Source: Chitinophagaceae bacterium (GTDB lineage: Bacteria > Bacteroidota > Bacteroidia > Chitinophagales > Chitinophagaceae). Taken from it: a stretch of 64,000 nt of DNA. This document shows positions 36,608-46,558 of this stretch, one piece after another; positions within the stretch are counted from its first letter, which is position 1; each line of letters begins with the position of its first letter. The stretch covers positions 57,616 through 121,615 of the forward strand of contig JACSRW010000021.1 in assembly GCA_014879565.1 (NCBI GenBank), read 5' to 3'. The position numbers and the translations under genes are program-made. The notes below the pieces were generated by a model that saw nothing but the letters and a program-made list of their open reading frames with translations, was not told the DNA's origin and did no database searches.

Positions 36608-39480
36608 TATTTTAACTCCGCTTTTATTCTGATTGTTTCAGAGGGCAGTCCCTCAGCCGTTGCGGTCAGCAGAATATCACCCGCCTCTCCGGTTGACTGA
36701 AGTAATACCTGGGCATATCCGCTGAAAAGCTTCCTTCTCCAACCGGGCGCAGGTGTTAAAAGCCGAATAGTACCGGGGTCTTTGTTTATTTCATCCCAGG
36801 GTCTGTCTTTCAGTAAGGGGACTGCAACTATAACGATACTGTTTTCGCCGGGCTTTAGCCATGCCGGGGAAAGAGGAATTTCCTGCCAGCCCTTTAGCAT
36901 ACCGGTAATTTTATGTCCGTTGATATATAAAGCCTGTTCCCGGCCGATACTTTTACTGAAAAAAGTAACCGAAGTTTCCTTCCCGAATTCCGGCAACACA
37001 AAATGGCCTTTATAAATCACAAATGGCGCTTTTCTGCCGAAGACACTATCCCGCTCCTCAGCAAAAGGCTTACCCCATCCGCTGTTGTCCGCTGTCAAAA
37101 ATGACTGTGACAGGGTATCGGGTAAATGACTGACTATTTTCTCGGATAAAAGTTTCGGTTTAACGGTTTGAATATTTTCAATAAAGCGCTCAGCTTCCAG
37201 GGAAGTGGGATTCCCGTTGCCAACGCCTATGATACGCCCCGGACCAGTTACGGAAAAATTAAACATATGGGCCGCATCCGGAATGTGCAAGCCATTCCTG
37301 TCTTTTACCGCAACACTGATCACAGAGATATCTTTCCCGTCGGCCTGAATAACGCTTCTGTCAGCTGTTAAGGAAGCAGCCGCCGCCCATCCTGTTGTGA
37401 TCATTTTTTTCAACGCAATTCTTTTCCCGTTCCGGAAGCCCCTGGCCTCAAGAACTCCGGGCTGATAGACGGTTTCCCATTCAAGGTGACCAAGGAGTGG
37501 CATCTTCTTTCTGCCCAGGCTTTTACCATTCAGCAACAGTTCCACTTCCTCACAGTTACTGTATACCCATACATCTTTACGTTTACCTTCTTCCCCTTTC
37601 CAGTTCCAGTGCGGAAGGATATGCAGTATGGTATCCCGGGTCCACCAGCTTTTTAAATACCATACATTGTCTTTGGGAAAGCCGCATAAATCATACATCC
37701 CGAAATAGGATGTAACCGATGGCCAACCAAAGGGTGTTGGCTCACCGCGGTAATCAAAGCCTGTCCAGATAAACATGCCGGCCAGGTAATCACGCGCCAT
37801 ATAATGCTTCCAGCCCTCTTCAATTGTTTTAAAATGCGGGTAGGGACGGGCATCATAGGCAGGAATCCACTGGGCGGTGGTATCGTACCGGTAAATACCG
37901 CGGGTGGCGCGGGTGCTTCCTTCTTCTGTTCCCCACATAGGCTGGCGGGGAAATTTCCGGTGGTGCTCATCGGTATCAATCTGTCCGATATAATTGACCC
38001 CCATAATGCCGATAACATTGGAGATTCCGGACTGCCATCCTCCGCTGATGGCGGCGGTGATGCCCCTTGTGCTGTCAATCGTTCTGGCGTATGCCTCCAT
38101 GGTTTGCGCGATGCGGGCCCCTTTTTCATTGCCTTCTATCCCCCACTCCTCATTCCCTATACTCCAGCTGATCACGGAAGGATGATTCCTGTCACGAACC
38201 ATAAACCGTTTCAGGTATTCAACGTGATAAGTGCTGACACCCATCAGGCGGTTTTCATCAATCACCAGCATACCGAGGCTGTCGCATATATCCAGCAGTT
38301 CTGGTGTTGGTGGATTATGGGAGGTGCGGTAAGCATTGGCCCCAAGCTCTTTCAGTTTCCGGATACGGTAAACCTGCAAGGCATCAGGCAGGGCAGCTCC
38401 CACACCGGCATGATCCGGGTGATTATTGGTGCCCTTAATCTTAATATGCTTTCCATTCAGGAAAAAACCGCTGTCGGGATCAAACCGTATAGTTCTGATC
38501 CCAAAAACGGTAGTATACCGGTCGGAAAGTTTATTAGCGCTCCACAGTTCTGTAACCAGGGTATAGAGACTGGGGGTATCCGGTGACCATAACCGGGGCT
38601 GCTGAACAGACAGCAACGCGTGCAAATCTTTTTTCTGCCAGGGTTGCAACTGAAAATCCTGAATGATTGCGGATGCGATTTCTTTACCGGAAAAATCTAT
38701 AACCTTATGCTGTATATACAACCCGGCCGGTGTCAGTTGTTCGTTGGCCACGGTTACGGAGACCCGAACCAGGGCATTCCCTTCATTAACGTCAGTAGTT
38801 ACAAAACTGCCATGTGCAGCTACATGGAGGGGAGCGGTTTTTTGCAGCCATACATGTCTGTAAATACCGGCGCCTTCATAAAACCAGCCTTCCTCCATAC
38901 TGGCATCCACCCGCACAGCGATCGTATTCTGGCCCCCGTAATTCAGGTATTCGGAAAGATTGTATTCCACACCGGTATATCCGCTGGGTTCAGTGCCGAG
39001 ATAAAATCCATTAACCCATACACTGAAATTTCTGTAGACGCCATCAAATTGTATACTGATCCGTTTACCGGCATCTGTTTGCGGAATAAAAAAGTGTTTC
39101 CGGTACCATCCCAGGCTGTTTTCGGGAAACTTTCTGCCGATTGCCTTAAATCCATGGCTCAGGCTGCCTCCCGGATCGAACGGGAGTTCTACCGCCCAGT
39201 CATGCGGAAGATCAAGTTTTCGCCAGGCACGGTCATCAAAATCTGCGGCAGCTGCCCCATCACCATAAGCTGCTTTAGCCAGCCAGGAAAAATAACCGGT
39301 ACCGGTATAAAAATCGCGTGCCGGATCTGAAGGATGGCCGAATGAAAAGAGCCAGTCACTATCCATACAAATCCGCTCACGGGCGGAACCCTCCTGTGCC
39401 TGTACCTGAAGCAAGGGAAAAGCAAACAGGAAGAGCCCTGCTTTCATCAGCCATTTTTTGAACGAGATTGTTGTCTGCAT
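36607..39480 (-). CDS. Glycoside hydrolase family 2 beta-galactosidase-like enzyme
   Basis: An exported 957-residue GH2 enzyme (signal peptide about residues 1-28). Domains in order are the sugar-binding jelly roll, an Ig-like domain, the TIM barrel with acid/base Glu444 in WSIGNEEWG and nucleophile Glu519 in MWGTEEGS, a DUF4982-type beta domain, and extra C-terminal beta-sandwich sequence including ALYINGHKI. This layout is usual for Bacteroidota beta-galactosidases. Beta-mannosidase or beta-glucuronidase activity cannot be excluded, although DUF4982 favours galactosidase. In this locus it could remove beta-galactosyl caps from side chains. It lies 14 bases after the GH31 stop. Confidence 0.85.
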   Translation of the reverse strand: MQTTISFKKWLMKAGLFLFAFPLLQVQAQEGSARERICMDSDWLFSFGHPSDPARDFYTGTGYFSWLAKAAYGDGAAAADFDDRAWRKLDLPHDWAVELPFDPGGSLSHGFKAIGRKFPENSLGWYRKHFFIPQTDAGKRISIQFDGVYRNFSVWVNGFYLGTEPSGYTGVEYNLSEYLNYGGQNTIAVRVDASMEEGWFYEGAGIYRHVWLQKTAPLHVAAHGSFVTTDVNEGNALVRVSVTVANEQLTPAGLYIQHKVIDFSGKEIASAIIQDFQLQPWQKKDLHALLSVQQPRLWSPDTPSLYTLVTELWSANKLSDRYTTVFGIRTIRFDPDSGFFLNGKHIKIKGTNNHPDHAGVGAALPDALQVYRIRKLKELGANAYRTSHNPPTPELLDICDSLGMLVIDENRLMGVSTYHVEYLKRFMVRDRNHPSVISWSIGNEEWGIEGNEKGARIAQTMEAYARTIDSTRGITAAISGGWQSGISNVIGIMGVNYIGQIDTDEHHRKFPRQPMWGTEEGSTRATRGIYRYDTTAQWIPAYDARPYPHFKTIEEGWKHYMARDYLAGMFIWTGFDYRGEPTPFGWPSVTSYFGMYDLCGFPKDNVWYLKSWWTRDTILHILPHWNWKGEEGKRKDVWVYSNCEEVELLLNGKSLGRKKMPLLGHLEWETVYQPGVLEARGFRNGKRIALKKMITTGWAAAASLTADRSVIQADGKDISVISVAVKDRNGLHIPDAAHMFNFSVTGPGRIIGVGNGNPTSLEAERFIENIQTVKPKLLSEKIVSHLPDTLSQSFLTADNSGWGKPFAEERDSVFGRKAPFVIYKGHFVLPEFGKETSVTFFSKSIGREQALYINGHKITGMLKGWQEIPLSPAWLKPGENSIVIVAVPLLKDRPWDEINKDPGTIRLLTPAPGWRRKLFSGYAQVLLQSTGEAGDILLTATAEGLPSETIRIKAELK

Positions 39481-39494
39481 TAACTGAATGCGGA

Positions 39495-42353
39495 TTATTT
39501 ATCAAGCCGGATTACTATTCTTTTTCCCCGGTAAATAATTTTTTTAAAAAAATTCTTTTCCCCAAAGTCCAACCCTGCCGGTCTGGCCGCGCTGATAACT
39601 TTTATCAGGAAGGTTCTGGTCTCTTTCATGCCATTAAAACTTCCTTCGCGGTCTGAAACAGTAAGGGTATTTTCAGCCTGGTTAAAGTGGAACCGCACCA
39701 TGGAGAAGCGGCCTTTTTCATAATTATAATTCACTCCCTCATCCTCGTACAATGTAAAAGTGGCGTCTTTACCTGTATAGATGTGCAGTTGCAGCGGATC
39801 AGCCGGCTTTTCATCGCTGTATTGTAATGCCGGTCCGGCCGGGATTACCGATCCTTCCTTTACAAAGACGGGTACCTTTTCATACGGTGCCGCTGCCTGT
39901 ATAGCCTGACCACCGCTGAAGAAATTGCCTGTATAGAAATCATACCAGCCTTGTCCCGCCGGAAGGTATACCTGCCGTCCGCTGGCCTTACAGGTATAAA
40001 CAGGGCAAACCATCAGGGAAGGGCCTAACAAGAACTGATCGGCAACATTAACAGCCCTTTTATCGGTATAGAAATCCATTGCCAGCGCGCGCATAATCGT
40101 ATAATCCCGGTGATAGGCCATTCCGGCCAGGGAATATGTATAGGGAAGCAGCCGGTAACGCAGTTTATTATAATAAAGCATGCTCTGATAAGCGGGATGC
40201 TCTTCCGGGGCGATATGGAATAATTCGCGATAAGGAAACTGGCCATGCGAACGGAACAAGGGCAGAAAACTGCCCCACTGGTACCAGCGTGTCTGCAACT
40301 CCCTCCATTCATCCAGGTCAGCCTGCTCCATCGGCACTTTGTTATACCGCTGTTCGGTCGCGAATCCGCCGATATCCATTGTCCAGTATGGAAGTCCGGA
40401 AAGGGAATAGTTTAAACCGGCTGTTATCTGCGTACGCATATCTTCCCATCTTGCCCCGATATCCCCGCTCCAGACACTGGCTGCATACCGTTGGGAGCCT
40501 GCGAAAGCGGAACGGGTCAGCAGGAAAACTCTTTTCCCCGTATCTGTCTGCCGTTGTCCTTCATAAATACCCTGCGCATTCACCAACGGATAGGCATTGA
40601 GAAATTCAGCAGCGGTTCCGGAATGAAGAGGCTGCATCTGCTGTTTCCTTTTTTCCGGAGAAACATTCGAATGAATATCCGGCTCACTGGCGTCCATCCA
40701 CCATGCATCAATGCCCCGGCTGTAAATTTTTTTATTGAGCAGTTCCCAGAAAGCTTTACGGGCCTTTGCATTAAACACATCATAAAAAGTGGATACATAA
40801 CCCGGGCCTACCCAGTCTTTTTGCCGGTCAGCGATATTACGGGTATACAACCAGCCGTTTTTATGGAACTGATCATAGATGCTGAGGCCTTCATAAAATT
40901 TTGGCCATACCGAGATCATAATACGGGCCCGGTATTTTTCATGCAGGAGGCGGATCATACTGTCGGGCGACGGAAAACGGCCGGGATCAAAATCCTGGCT
41001 TCCCCATTCGTTTTCTTTCCAGTAGAACCAGTCCTGAACAATATTGTCAAGCGGAATATTTCTTTTTCTGAATTCCGCAACAGTCTGCAGTAATTCTTCC
41101 TGCGTTTTATACCGCTCCCGGCTTTGCCAGAAACCCATGGCCCATCGGGGTACAATCGGCGCTTTCCCCGTAAGCCGGCGGTAACCACTGATTACTTCAT
41201 CCGGTGTCTGGCCGAACACAAAATAATAATCTATATAACGGGCTGCTTCCGCTTCAAAACCAAATAACGCAGCTGTTTCTTTTTCTGCCGGCGGCAGAAA
41301 AGAGGCAGAAATATAGGATTCATTTCCATCTGGAATCCATTCTATCTGCACAGCATATTTTTTTCCTGCTTCCATCAGCAGATCCACCAGCGCTGTTCCG
41401 GGATTCCAGGCCATTCTCCATTTATCAGCCAGCAGTTGTCCATTTACGAAAAAACGGAAGTATCCGCCATATGTAAAACGGAACTGGTACTGCCCTGTCT
41501 GTGCTGTTTCCAGGCTTCCGGTCCAGCTTATCTTTCCTTTTTCCGGCCTGAATGCAGCCGGGAGTTTTTGTTTCGTATCATTGATATAAGGGTACCATAT
41601 ATCCGATTCCGCTTTTTCAAAGAGTATATCATCCGGTTTATGCCGGTCATTCAGATAGGTAGCCGTCAGCCATCCCTGCTGTCCGGATTTGTCAAAAAGT
41701 TTCAGGGACGACAAGGGCCGGAAAGGCCGCAGATCCCCTGCTTTACCCAGTGAATAATTATCCCAGAGAATTCCGTACCGGTTGAGGGAGTGCAGAAAAG
41801 GGACGGCGATCTCCGTATTATTCTGAAAGAATAGTACCTGTCGGTTCTTATAGTTCCACAGGTCGTCCTGGTGCTGGCCCAGTCCAAAATAAGTATCGTC
41901 TTCCGATACCCGGAAATATTGCTGTACGGAATAAAAGGTTTTGCCTTCATGCATCACCGGTATAAAACTTCTTCCTCCCTTTTCTTCTTCGAGCAACTTT
42001 TTTCCCTGCTGATCATAAAATGCCACTGCTCCGTTCAGGATATTTACTTCGGCCCGGATTTTAGTGGTTACCAGCTTTACTTTATCAGGTTCCCGGCTGA
42101 TCCGCCAGGCAGAGAAAGGGCTTTGCGGAAGAACCACGAGGCTCATTTTTTCCTCCGGGGTTTTCAGGGGTGAAGCCACTACACGGATAATATTTTCATT
42201 CAATACTTCCAGTTTAACCACTGCTGCCGGGTGGCTGTTAACAGGATATACCAGTACCCCCCCTGTAATGCTGTCTACTCTTGCTTCCTGCGCACCGGCA
42301 GAAAGAAAAAAACAGGAAAGGAACAGGCCACAAAATAGTTGCATCTGTTTCAT
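39495..42353 (-). CDS. Glycoside hydrolase family 31 with PA14 insert, alpha-xylosidase-like
   Basis: An exported 952-residue GH31 enzyme with a signal peptide ending at about residue 22 (SAGAQ). The N-terminal beta-sandwich is interrupted at about residues 235-360 by a PA14-like domain (FRFTYGGYFRFFVNGQLLAD). The catalytic barrel carries nucleophile Asp554 in WWMDASEPD and acid/base Asp631 in WSGDIGARW. The same domain order and length are known for xyloglucan-active alpha-xylosidases such as Cellvibrio CjXyl31A. That points to alpha-xylosidase, although GH31 also contains alpha-glucosidases and alpha-galactosidases. It lies in a mannan-type operon, which is unexpected. Confidence 0.85.
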   Translation of the reverse strand: MKQMQLFCGLFLSCFFLSAGAQEARVDSITGGVLVYPVNSHPAAVVKLEVLNENIIRVVASPLKTPEEKMSLVVLPQSPFSAWRISREPDKVKLVTTKIRAEVNILNGAVAFYDQQGKKLLEEEKGGRSFIPVMHEGKTFYSVQQYFRVSEDDTYFGLGQHQDDLWNYKNRQVLFFQNNTEIAVPFLHSLNRYGILWDNYSLGKAGDLRPFRPLSSLKLFDKSGQQGWLTATYLNDRHKPDDILFEKAESDIWYPYINDTKQKLPAAFRPEKGKISWTGSLETAQTGQYQFRFTYGGYFRFFVNGQLLADKWRMAWNPGTALVDLLMEAGKKYAVQIEWIPDGNESYISASFLPPAEKETAALFGFEAEAARYIDYYFVFGQTPDEVISGYRRLTGKAPIVPRWAMGFWQSRERYKTQEELLQTVAEFRKRNIPLDNIVQDWFYWKENEWGSQDFDPGRFPSPDSMIRLLHEKYRARIMISVWPKFYEGLSIYDQFHKNGWLYTRNIADRQKDWVGPGYVSTFYDVFNAKARKAFWELLNKKIYSRGIDAWWMDASEPDIHSNVSPEKRKQQMQPLHSGTAAEFLNAYPLVNAQGIYEGQRQTDTGKRVFLLTRSAFAGSQRYAASVWSGDIGARWEDMRTQITAGLNYSLSGLPYWTMDIGGFATEQRYNKVPMEQADLDEWRELQTRWYQWGSFLPLFRSHGQFPYRELFHIAPEEHPAYQSMLYYNKLRYRLLPYTYSLAGMAYHRDYTIMRALAMDFYTDKRAVNVADQFLLGPSLMVCPVYTCKASGRQVYLPAGQGWYDFYTGNFFSGGQAIQAAAPYEKVPVFVKEGSVIPAGPALQYSDEKPADPLQLHIYTGKDATFTLYEDEGVNYNYEKGRFSMVRFHFNQAENTLTVSDREGSFNGMKETRTFLIKVISAARPAGLDFGEKNFFKKIIYRGKRIVIRLDK

Positions 42354-42357
42354 ATGG

Positions 42358-44103
42358 TTATTGTTTAGCCACTACCAGGTAAACAGCTGCTCTTCCGGGA
42401 ACGATCACACGTATTCCGGCGGCAGTTGAAGCGGCGTTGGGATAAATGGATGTATAATTATCCGGTCCGCCGGCTGCCTTTGTACCTGCAATACCATTGA
42501 CCAGTGTTTTTCTCGAAAACTCCCCGTTGTCGGTACCGCCGGTGAGGGTGTACCAGTAGAACCGGCTACCCTTTCGGAAATTGCTGATTTTTATCTCAAC
42601 TGATTTTGAATCCGCTCCTTTATTCACAAGGGCCACGCCTGTTTCCCCTGAACTGAAAGAAGAAGCATAACTGACAATATCCGGACTGGTGGATGCGGAG
42701 CTAAGCAGCCGGTCGCCCAGGTAACGGGAAAAATAATATAAATGGAAAAAAGCGGGGCGCGGATTCCATTTAGGCACCCCATCGGGCTCGTCTCCGTTAT
42801 TAAACATACCGTGATCATTTCCGTTATCCCATCCGTTGGCCAGGTCCCAGCGGGCCGTCATGCCGAATTTGTTCTTTATGGCTTCCCCTGCAACCATTGT
42901 TGCATGCAACCCGTTAATATGAGATACCTGTTGCTTAGAGCCGGTAGAGAATATATTCCACTCGTTCAGCACAACAGGCTTTTGTACCAGCCCGGCTGTG
43001 GCAAGACATTGTTTCACGTAATCCATCATCGTGGAAGTAACGGTTTGGGGAGTACCGAGAATAAGATCGGCGTTGGCGTTGGTCTGATAGGGGGTATAAT
43101 AATTATGGACGATAAAATAATCCGGGTTGTTTCCTGCACCGCTTAATACCCCGGTGTTCCACCCTGAAGCTGTCGGTGTCCACCAGGATAAAGGAGTTGA
43201 CTCAGACAATACGGCTCCGATATAGATGGTCTTCCCTGTTTCCTGGGCAGCTTTTCGCATAGAATCGGCAAAGACTTTAAAATGCTCCCCGTAGAGCTGG
43301 CCTGTAAGAAACTCAGGCTGCCCGTCCTGGTTAACCGATGTATTAATCCGGTAACCGGCTTCCCAGTCGCCGAAATTTTCATTACCAATTTCCCAGTACT
43401 TTGTACGGCCGTTATCATAGCGAACCCAGTCTGCTGCCAGGTGTGCGGCACTGGCTACCGGATTTAAACCGGTCCCATAGCGGGCATACCCATAATTTAT
43501 TGTAATCATTCCCTGGTTACCGGTTTGCTGCAGCATATTGTAATAGTTCTCCACGGAGAATGTCCAGCTGGCCGTATTTTTCCCATACCAAAAGCCGGCA
43601 GCTGTTGTACTTCCATTCGCCTGAACCAGTTGTGCCGGGGCATCGGCAGGGGGTGTATTCGGCAGTGCATTCCAGAAAAACACATCGCTTATACTGCCGC
43701 CGGGAAAACGGATAATATGGGGATGCAGGTTGCTGATATAATCCAGCAAAACAGGTTCTGTTACAAACTGTCCCATCCAGAGATTGGAGTTATTACCCGC
43801 AAAGCCCCGGGAAATTTTTGTGATCACTGAACTGCGGTCAACCGTTACCGTTACACCCGAAGCGGCCGGTACCGTGGTATTGGTGAAGCTTGTGGGGATG
43901 GTAAAGTTCCGGGGCTGCCAGTCATCCAGGAAAAAGCCGATTGTACTGGCCAGGGGCGGGTCTACCTGCGGGTTTACGGTCGTCGTATCACCCGGAGGGT
44001 TCGGATCGGGGGTACCTCCTCCGTTCTTTTTACAGGAGGCGGAAATACCGGTCAACAGACCAAGAGCTGCATACAGCCAGGGGATTAAGTATGAAGAACG
44101 CAT
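42358..44103 (-). CDS. Clan GH-A glycoside hydrolase lipoprotein (GH51/GH44/GH39-like)
   Basis: A 581-residue lipoprotein with signal peptide and lipobox ending ISASC, then a flexible Gly/Pro/Thr linker. The body is a TIM barrel with an acid/base Glu in YWEIGNENFGDWE and a probable nucleophile Glu in VVLNEWNIFS. The C-terminal beta domain follows (GVALVNKGADSKSVEIKIS). The GNEN motif and the opening RFPGGSISDVFFW recall arabinofuranosidases of GH51 and endoglucanases/xyloglucanases of GH44, but I cannot place it firmly. It may be an endo-acting enzyme displayed at the surface. It sits between the epimerase (6 bases) and GH31 (4 bases). Confidence 0.75.
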   Translation of the reverse strand: MRSSYLIPWLYAALGLLTGISASCKKNGGGTPDPNPPGDTTTVNPQVDPPLASTIGFFLDDWQPRNFTIPTSFTNTTVPAASGVTVTVDRSSVITKISRGFAGNNSNLWMGQFVTEPVLLDYISNLHPHIIRFPGGSISDVFFWNALPNTPPADAPAQLVQANGSTTAAGFWYGKNTASWTFSVENYYNMLQQTGNQGMITINYGYARYGTGLNPVASAAHLAADWVRYDNGRTKYWEIGNENFGDWEAGYRINTSVNQDGQPEFLTGQLYGEHFKVFADSMRKAAQETGKTIYIGAVLSESTPLSWWTPTASGWNTGVLSGAGNNPDYFIVHNYYTPYQTNANADLILGTPQTVTSTMMDYVKQCLATAGLVQKPVVLNEWNIFSTGSKQQVSHINGLHATMVAGEAIKNKFGMTARWDLANGWDNGNDHGMFNNGDEPDGVPKWNPRPAFFHLYYFSRYLGDRLLSSASTSPDIVSYASSFSSGETGVALVNKGADSKSVEIKISNFRKGSRFYWYTLTGGTDNGEFSRKTLVNGIAGTKAAGGPDNYTSIYPNAASTAAGIRVIVPGRAAVYLVVAKQ

Positions 44104-44109
44104 ACAAAT

Positions 44110-45321
44110 TTATTTTTCATTAAAGCGGAGCAGACTGAGAATGGCCCTTGTATTATGGTAAGGACATTTCCAGAAGCCGGCTTTATCTTTTTTTATTACT
44201 GTATAATCGGCATGAATACCCCAGAACCACTCCCCCGATACCGGGTCACTTAAATATGTGCGGATAAAGTTCCATGAGCTGCGGATCTTTTTCAGGTATT
44301 TCTCCTCTCCTGTAAGTTTCCAGACATGGAGAAAGCCCGGCAAGGCCTCCGCCTGTGGCCAGGAATGTTTTTCCCGGATCAGCTGGCTGGTTATGGGGTC
44401 AAATTCATACCAAAGTCCACCGTCACCATCCAGTCCCCTTGCTGCCGCTTCTGCCAGACGGGACGCATACGCATTAAACTTTTTCTGCAATTCCCCGAGC
44501 CCTGCCTGTCCGGCACAATAGGGCAGCAGCCAGGCGGCTTCTATATCATGTCCGTAAGAAATCAGCCTTGAGCGGCATTCCCATTCATCATTGAAAAAGA
44601 GCCGGAGATGTCCTGTTTCCTGATCAATAAAATACCTGTCAAAAAGCCGGAGCAGATTAATGATTCTTTCCTGAAGTTCTGCATCCGGCCAAACAGAATA
44701 CAAATTGGCATAGGCTTCCACGATATGCAGATGGGTATTCATGGTCTTGCGCTCATTGTTATCCTTTTCACTCAGCCGGAGATCTCCAAGCGGTTTCCAG
44801 TCTCGGGTAAATGCCTCCACATAACCATTGTATTCCTTTTCTAATCCGTATTGTTCAATGAGCCGGTAATAAGTAATAGCTTTTGCCAGTATGGCGGGTT
44901 CTTTTTTAATCCGGTAGTATTCCGCCAATGCATATATACAGAAGGCGATCCCGTATAATTGCTTTTTGGTATCACCGGGGCGGCCTTCGGCTGTTACCGA
45001 CCAGATCACGGCTCCCCATTCCGGATCTTCAAAGTAGCGGACGATATCTTCCCAGGCCTGGTCTGCCATCCGCAGGTAATCCGGACTTCCGGTATACGTA
45101 CTGGCCGCGGAAAATGCCCAGAGTATCCGGCTGTACATAACTATTCCCAGGGGGGCCTTATCATCCGGAATATCCAGGTGGCTAACGGCTCCGTAAAACC
45201 GGTTACGTTTCCTGTCAAAGGCGGTATGTTCCCAGTATCCGAGAATCCGGCTGAGCTCTTCTTCCAGTTCCTTAACCGGCACCGGTTCTGCAACAATTGT
45301 ATCGGTATATATAGATTCCAT
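44110..45321 (-). CDS. Mannobiose/cellobiose 2-epimerase (AGE superfamily)
   Basis: A cytoplasmic (alpha/alpha)6-barrel epimerase of 403 residues that converts the reducing-end mannose of beta-1,4-mannobiose to glucose, giving mannosylglucose. Characteristic segments are MNTHLHIVEAY, SYGHDIEAAWLL, KHSWPQAEALPGF and CPYHNTRAIL, which supply catalytic histidines. No signal peptide is present. Its start overlaps the GH130 stop by one base (TAATG). Epimerase plus GH130_1 phosphorylase plus transporter is the established mannan catabolic module of Bacteroides fragilis type. Confidence 0.93.
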   Translation of the reverse strand: MESIYTDTIVAEPVPVKELEEELSRILGYWEHTAFDRKRNRFYGAVSHLDIPDDKAPLGIVMYSRILWAFSAASTYTGSPDYLRMADQAWEDIVRYFEDPEWGAVIWSVTAEGRPGDTKKQLYGIAFCIYALAEYYRIKKEPAILAKAITYYRLIEQYGLEKEYNGYVEAFTRDWKPLGDLRLSEKDNNERKTMNTHLHIVEAYANLYSVWPDAELQERIINLLRLFDRYFIDQETGHLRLFFNDEWECRSRLISYGHDIEAAWLLPYCAGQAGLGELQKKFNAYASRLAEAAARGLDGDGGLWYEFDPITSQLIREKHSWPQAEALPGFLHVWKLTGEEKYLKKIRSSWNFIRTYLSDPVSGEWFWGIHADYTVIKKDKAGFWKCPYHNTRAILSLLRFNEK

Positions 45322-46538
45322 TACTCTGAATAGGAGGCCCCGGTTATCCGGCCTGCACCGGTTGCTGTTGATGTGCTGTTTTTTTCAATAATCCGGTTTA
45401 TTACCTGAACTGAGGCTGCTGAGGTGAATCCGTCCGGCGCCGTATGCATGACATAATCCAGCAGCCTGTCAACAGAACTGACAGCAACATGCAGCCGGGT
45501 ATCTGAAGAGGCATAATAAATATAAACGGTGCCGTCATCATCCGCAATCCAGCCGTTGCTGAAGAGCACATTGGATACATCACCCACCCTTTCATCCCCC
45601 TCGGGAGCCATAAAATAACCGGCCGGCTTATAAATCACCCGGGTTATATCATCCAGGCTGGTCATAAACATATACAGCACATACCGCAATCCGGCTGCGG
45701 TGTTTCTGACACCATGGGCAAGATGCAGCCATCCTTTTTCCGTTCTGATCGGCGCCGGCCCAAGTCCGTTTTTCATTTCATATACGGTATGGTACACTTT
45801 GGGGTCAATCACTTTTTCTTCGGTGATTACCGCTTCTTCCATACAGTCACAGAGCCCGAAACCGATTCCCCCGCCTTTGCCTGCTTCAATGAATTTATCC
45901 TGGGGGCGGGTATACAAGGCATAACGACCGTTCACAAACTCCGGGTGCAATACCACATTCCGTTGCTGCGGGGAGCCTGTTTTCAGATCAGGTAACCGTT
46001 CCCATTGGCGCAGATCATGGGTGCGGGCGATACCGCACTGGGCGATGGCTGCCGATTGATCTGTGGCCGGTGCGGCAGGATCGCGTCTTTCTGTACAGAA
46101 AAGTCCGTAGATCCAGCCGTCTTCATGCTGAACCAGGCGCATATCGTAGATATTGGTATCCGGCACATCTGTTTCCGGCATTTGTACCGGGTAATCCCAA
46201 AACCTGAAATTATCTATCCCGTTAGCACTTTCGGCAACGGCAAAAAAGGATTTCCTGTCAGCCCCTTCCACGCGGGCCACTACAAGGTATTTGCCATGCA
46301 GTTTAATAGCTCCTGCATTCAGCACCGCATTGATGGAAAACCGTTCCATCAGCCACGGATTCGTGTCCCGGTTAAGATCATACCTCCAGTGAAGCGGGGT
46401 ATGGGCTGCTGTAAGTACCGGGTATTTATAGCGGTCAATAATACCATTACCATCCTCCCGCATTTCATTGCGGCGTTGCAAAAGCTGCTCCTGCGCTTTT
46501 TCCATTTTCTCCAGTCGTGTGTAAAAATTCTTGAGCAT
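45321..46538 (-). CDS. 4-O-beta-D-mannosyl-D-glucose phosphorylase (GH130_1)
   Basis: A cytoplasmic phosphorylase that splits mannosylglucose with phosphate into mannose 1-phosphate and glucose. Family signatures are strong: [22 protein letters not shown]-type [36 protein letters not shown] with the likely catalytic Asp, [10 protein letters not shown] and [18 protein letters not shown]. An open frame extends to 46685, but the start is placed at the ATG at 46538 ([11 protein letters not shown]). The family begins with that helix, and the longer frame would overlap the symporter gene by 127 bases. This gives 405 residues. The C-terminal tail ([14 protein letters not shown]) is longer than usual. 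Confidence 0.94.
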   Translation of the reverse strand: MLKNFYTRLEKMEKAQEQLLQRRNEMREDGNGIIDRYKYPVLTAAHTPLHWRYDLNRDTNPWLMERFSINAVLNAGAIKLHGKYLVVARVEGADRKSFFAVAESANGIDNFRFWDYPVQMPETDVPDTNIYDMRLVQHEDGWIYGLFCTERRDPAAPATDQSAAIAQCGIARTHDLRQWERLPDLKTGSPQQRNVVLHPEFVNGRYALYTRPQDKFIEAGKGGGIGFGLCDCMEEAVITEEKVIDPKVYHTVYEMKNGLGPAPIRTEKGWLHLAHGVRNTAAGLRYVLYMFMTSLDDITRVIYKPAGYFMAPEGDERVGDVSNVLFSNGWIADDDGTVYIYYASSDTRLHVAVSSVDRLLDYVMHTAPDGFTSAASVQVINRIIEKNSTSTATGAGRITGASYSE

Positions 46539-46558
46539 GATTCCCGAATTAAATTTGA

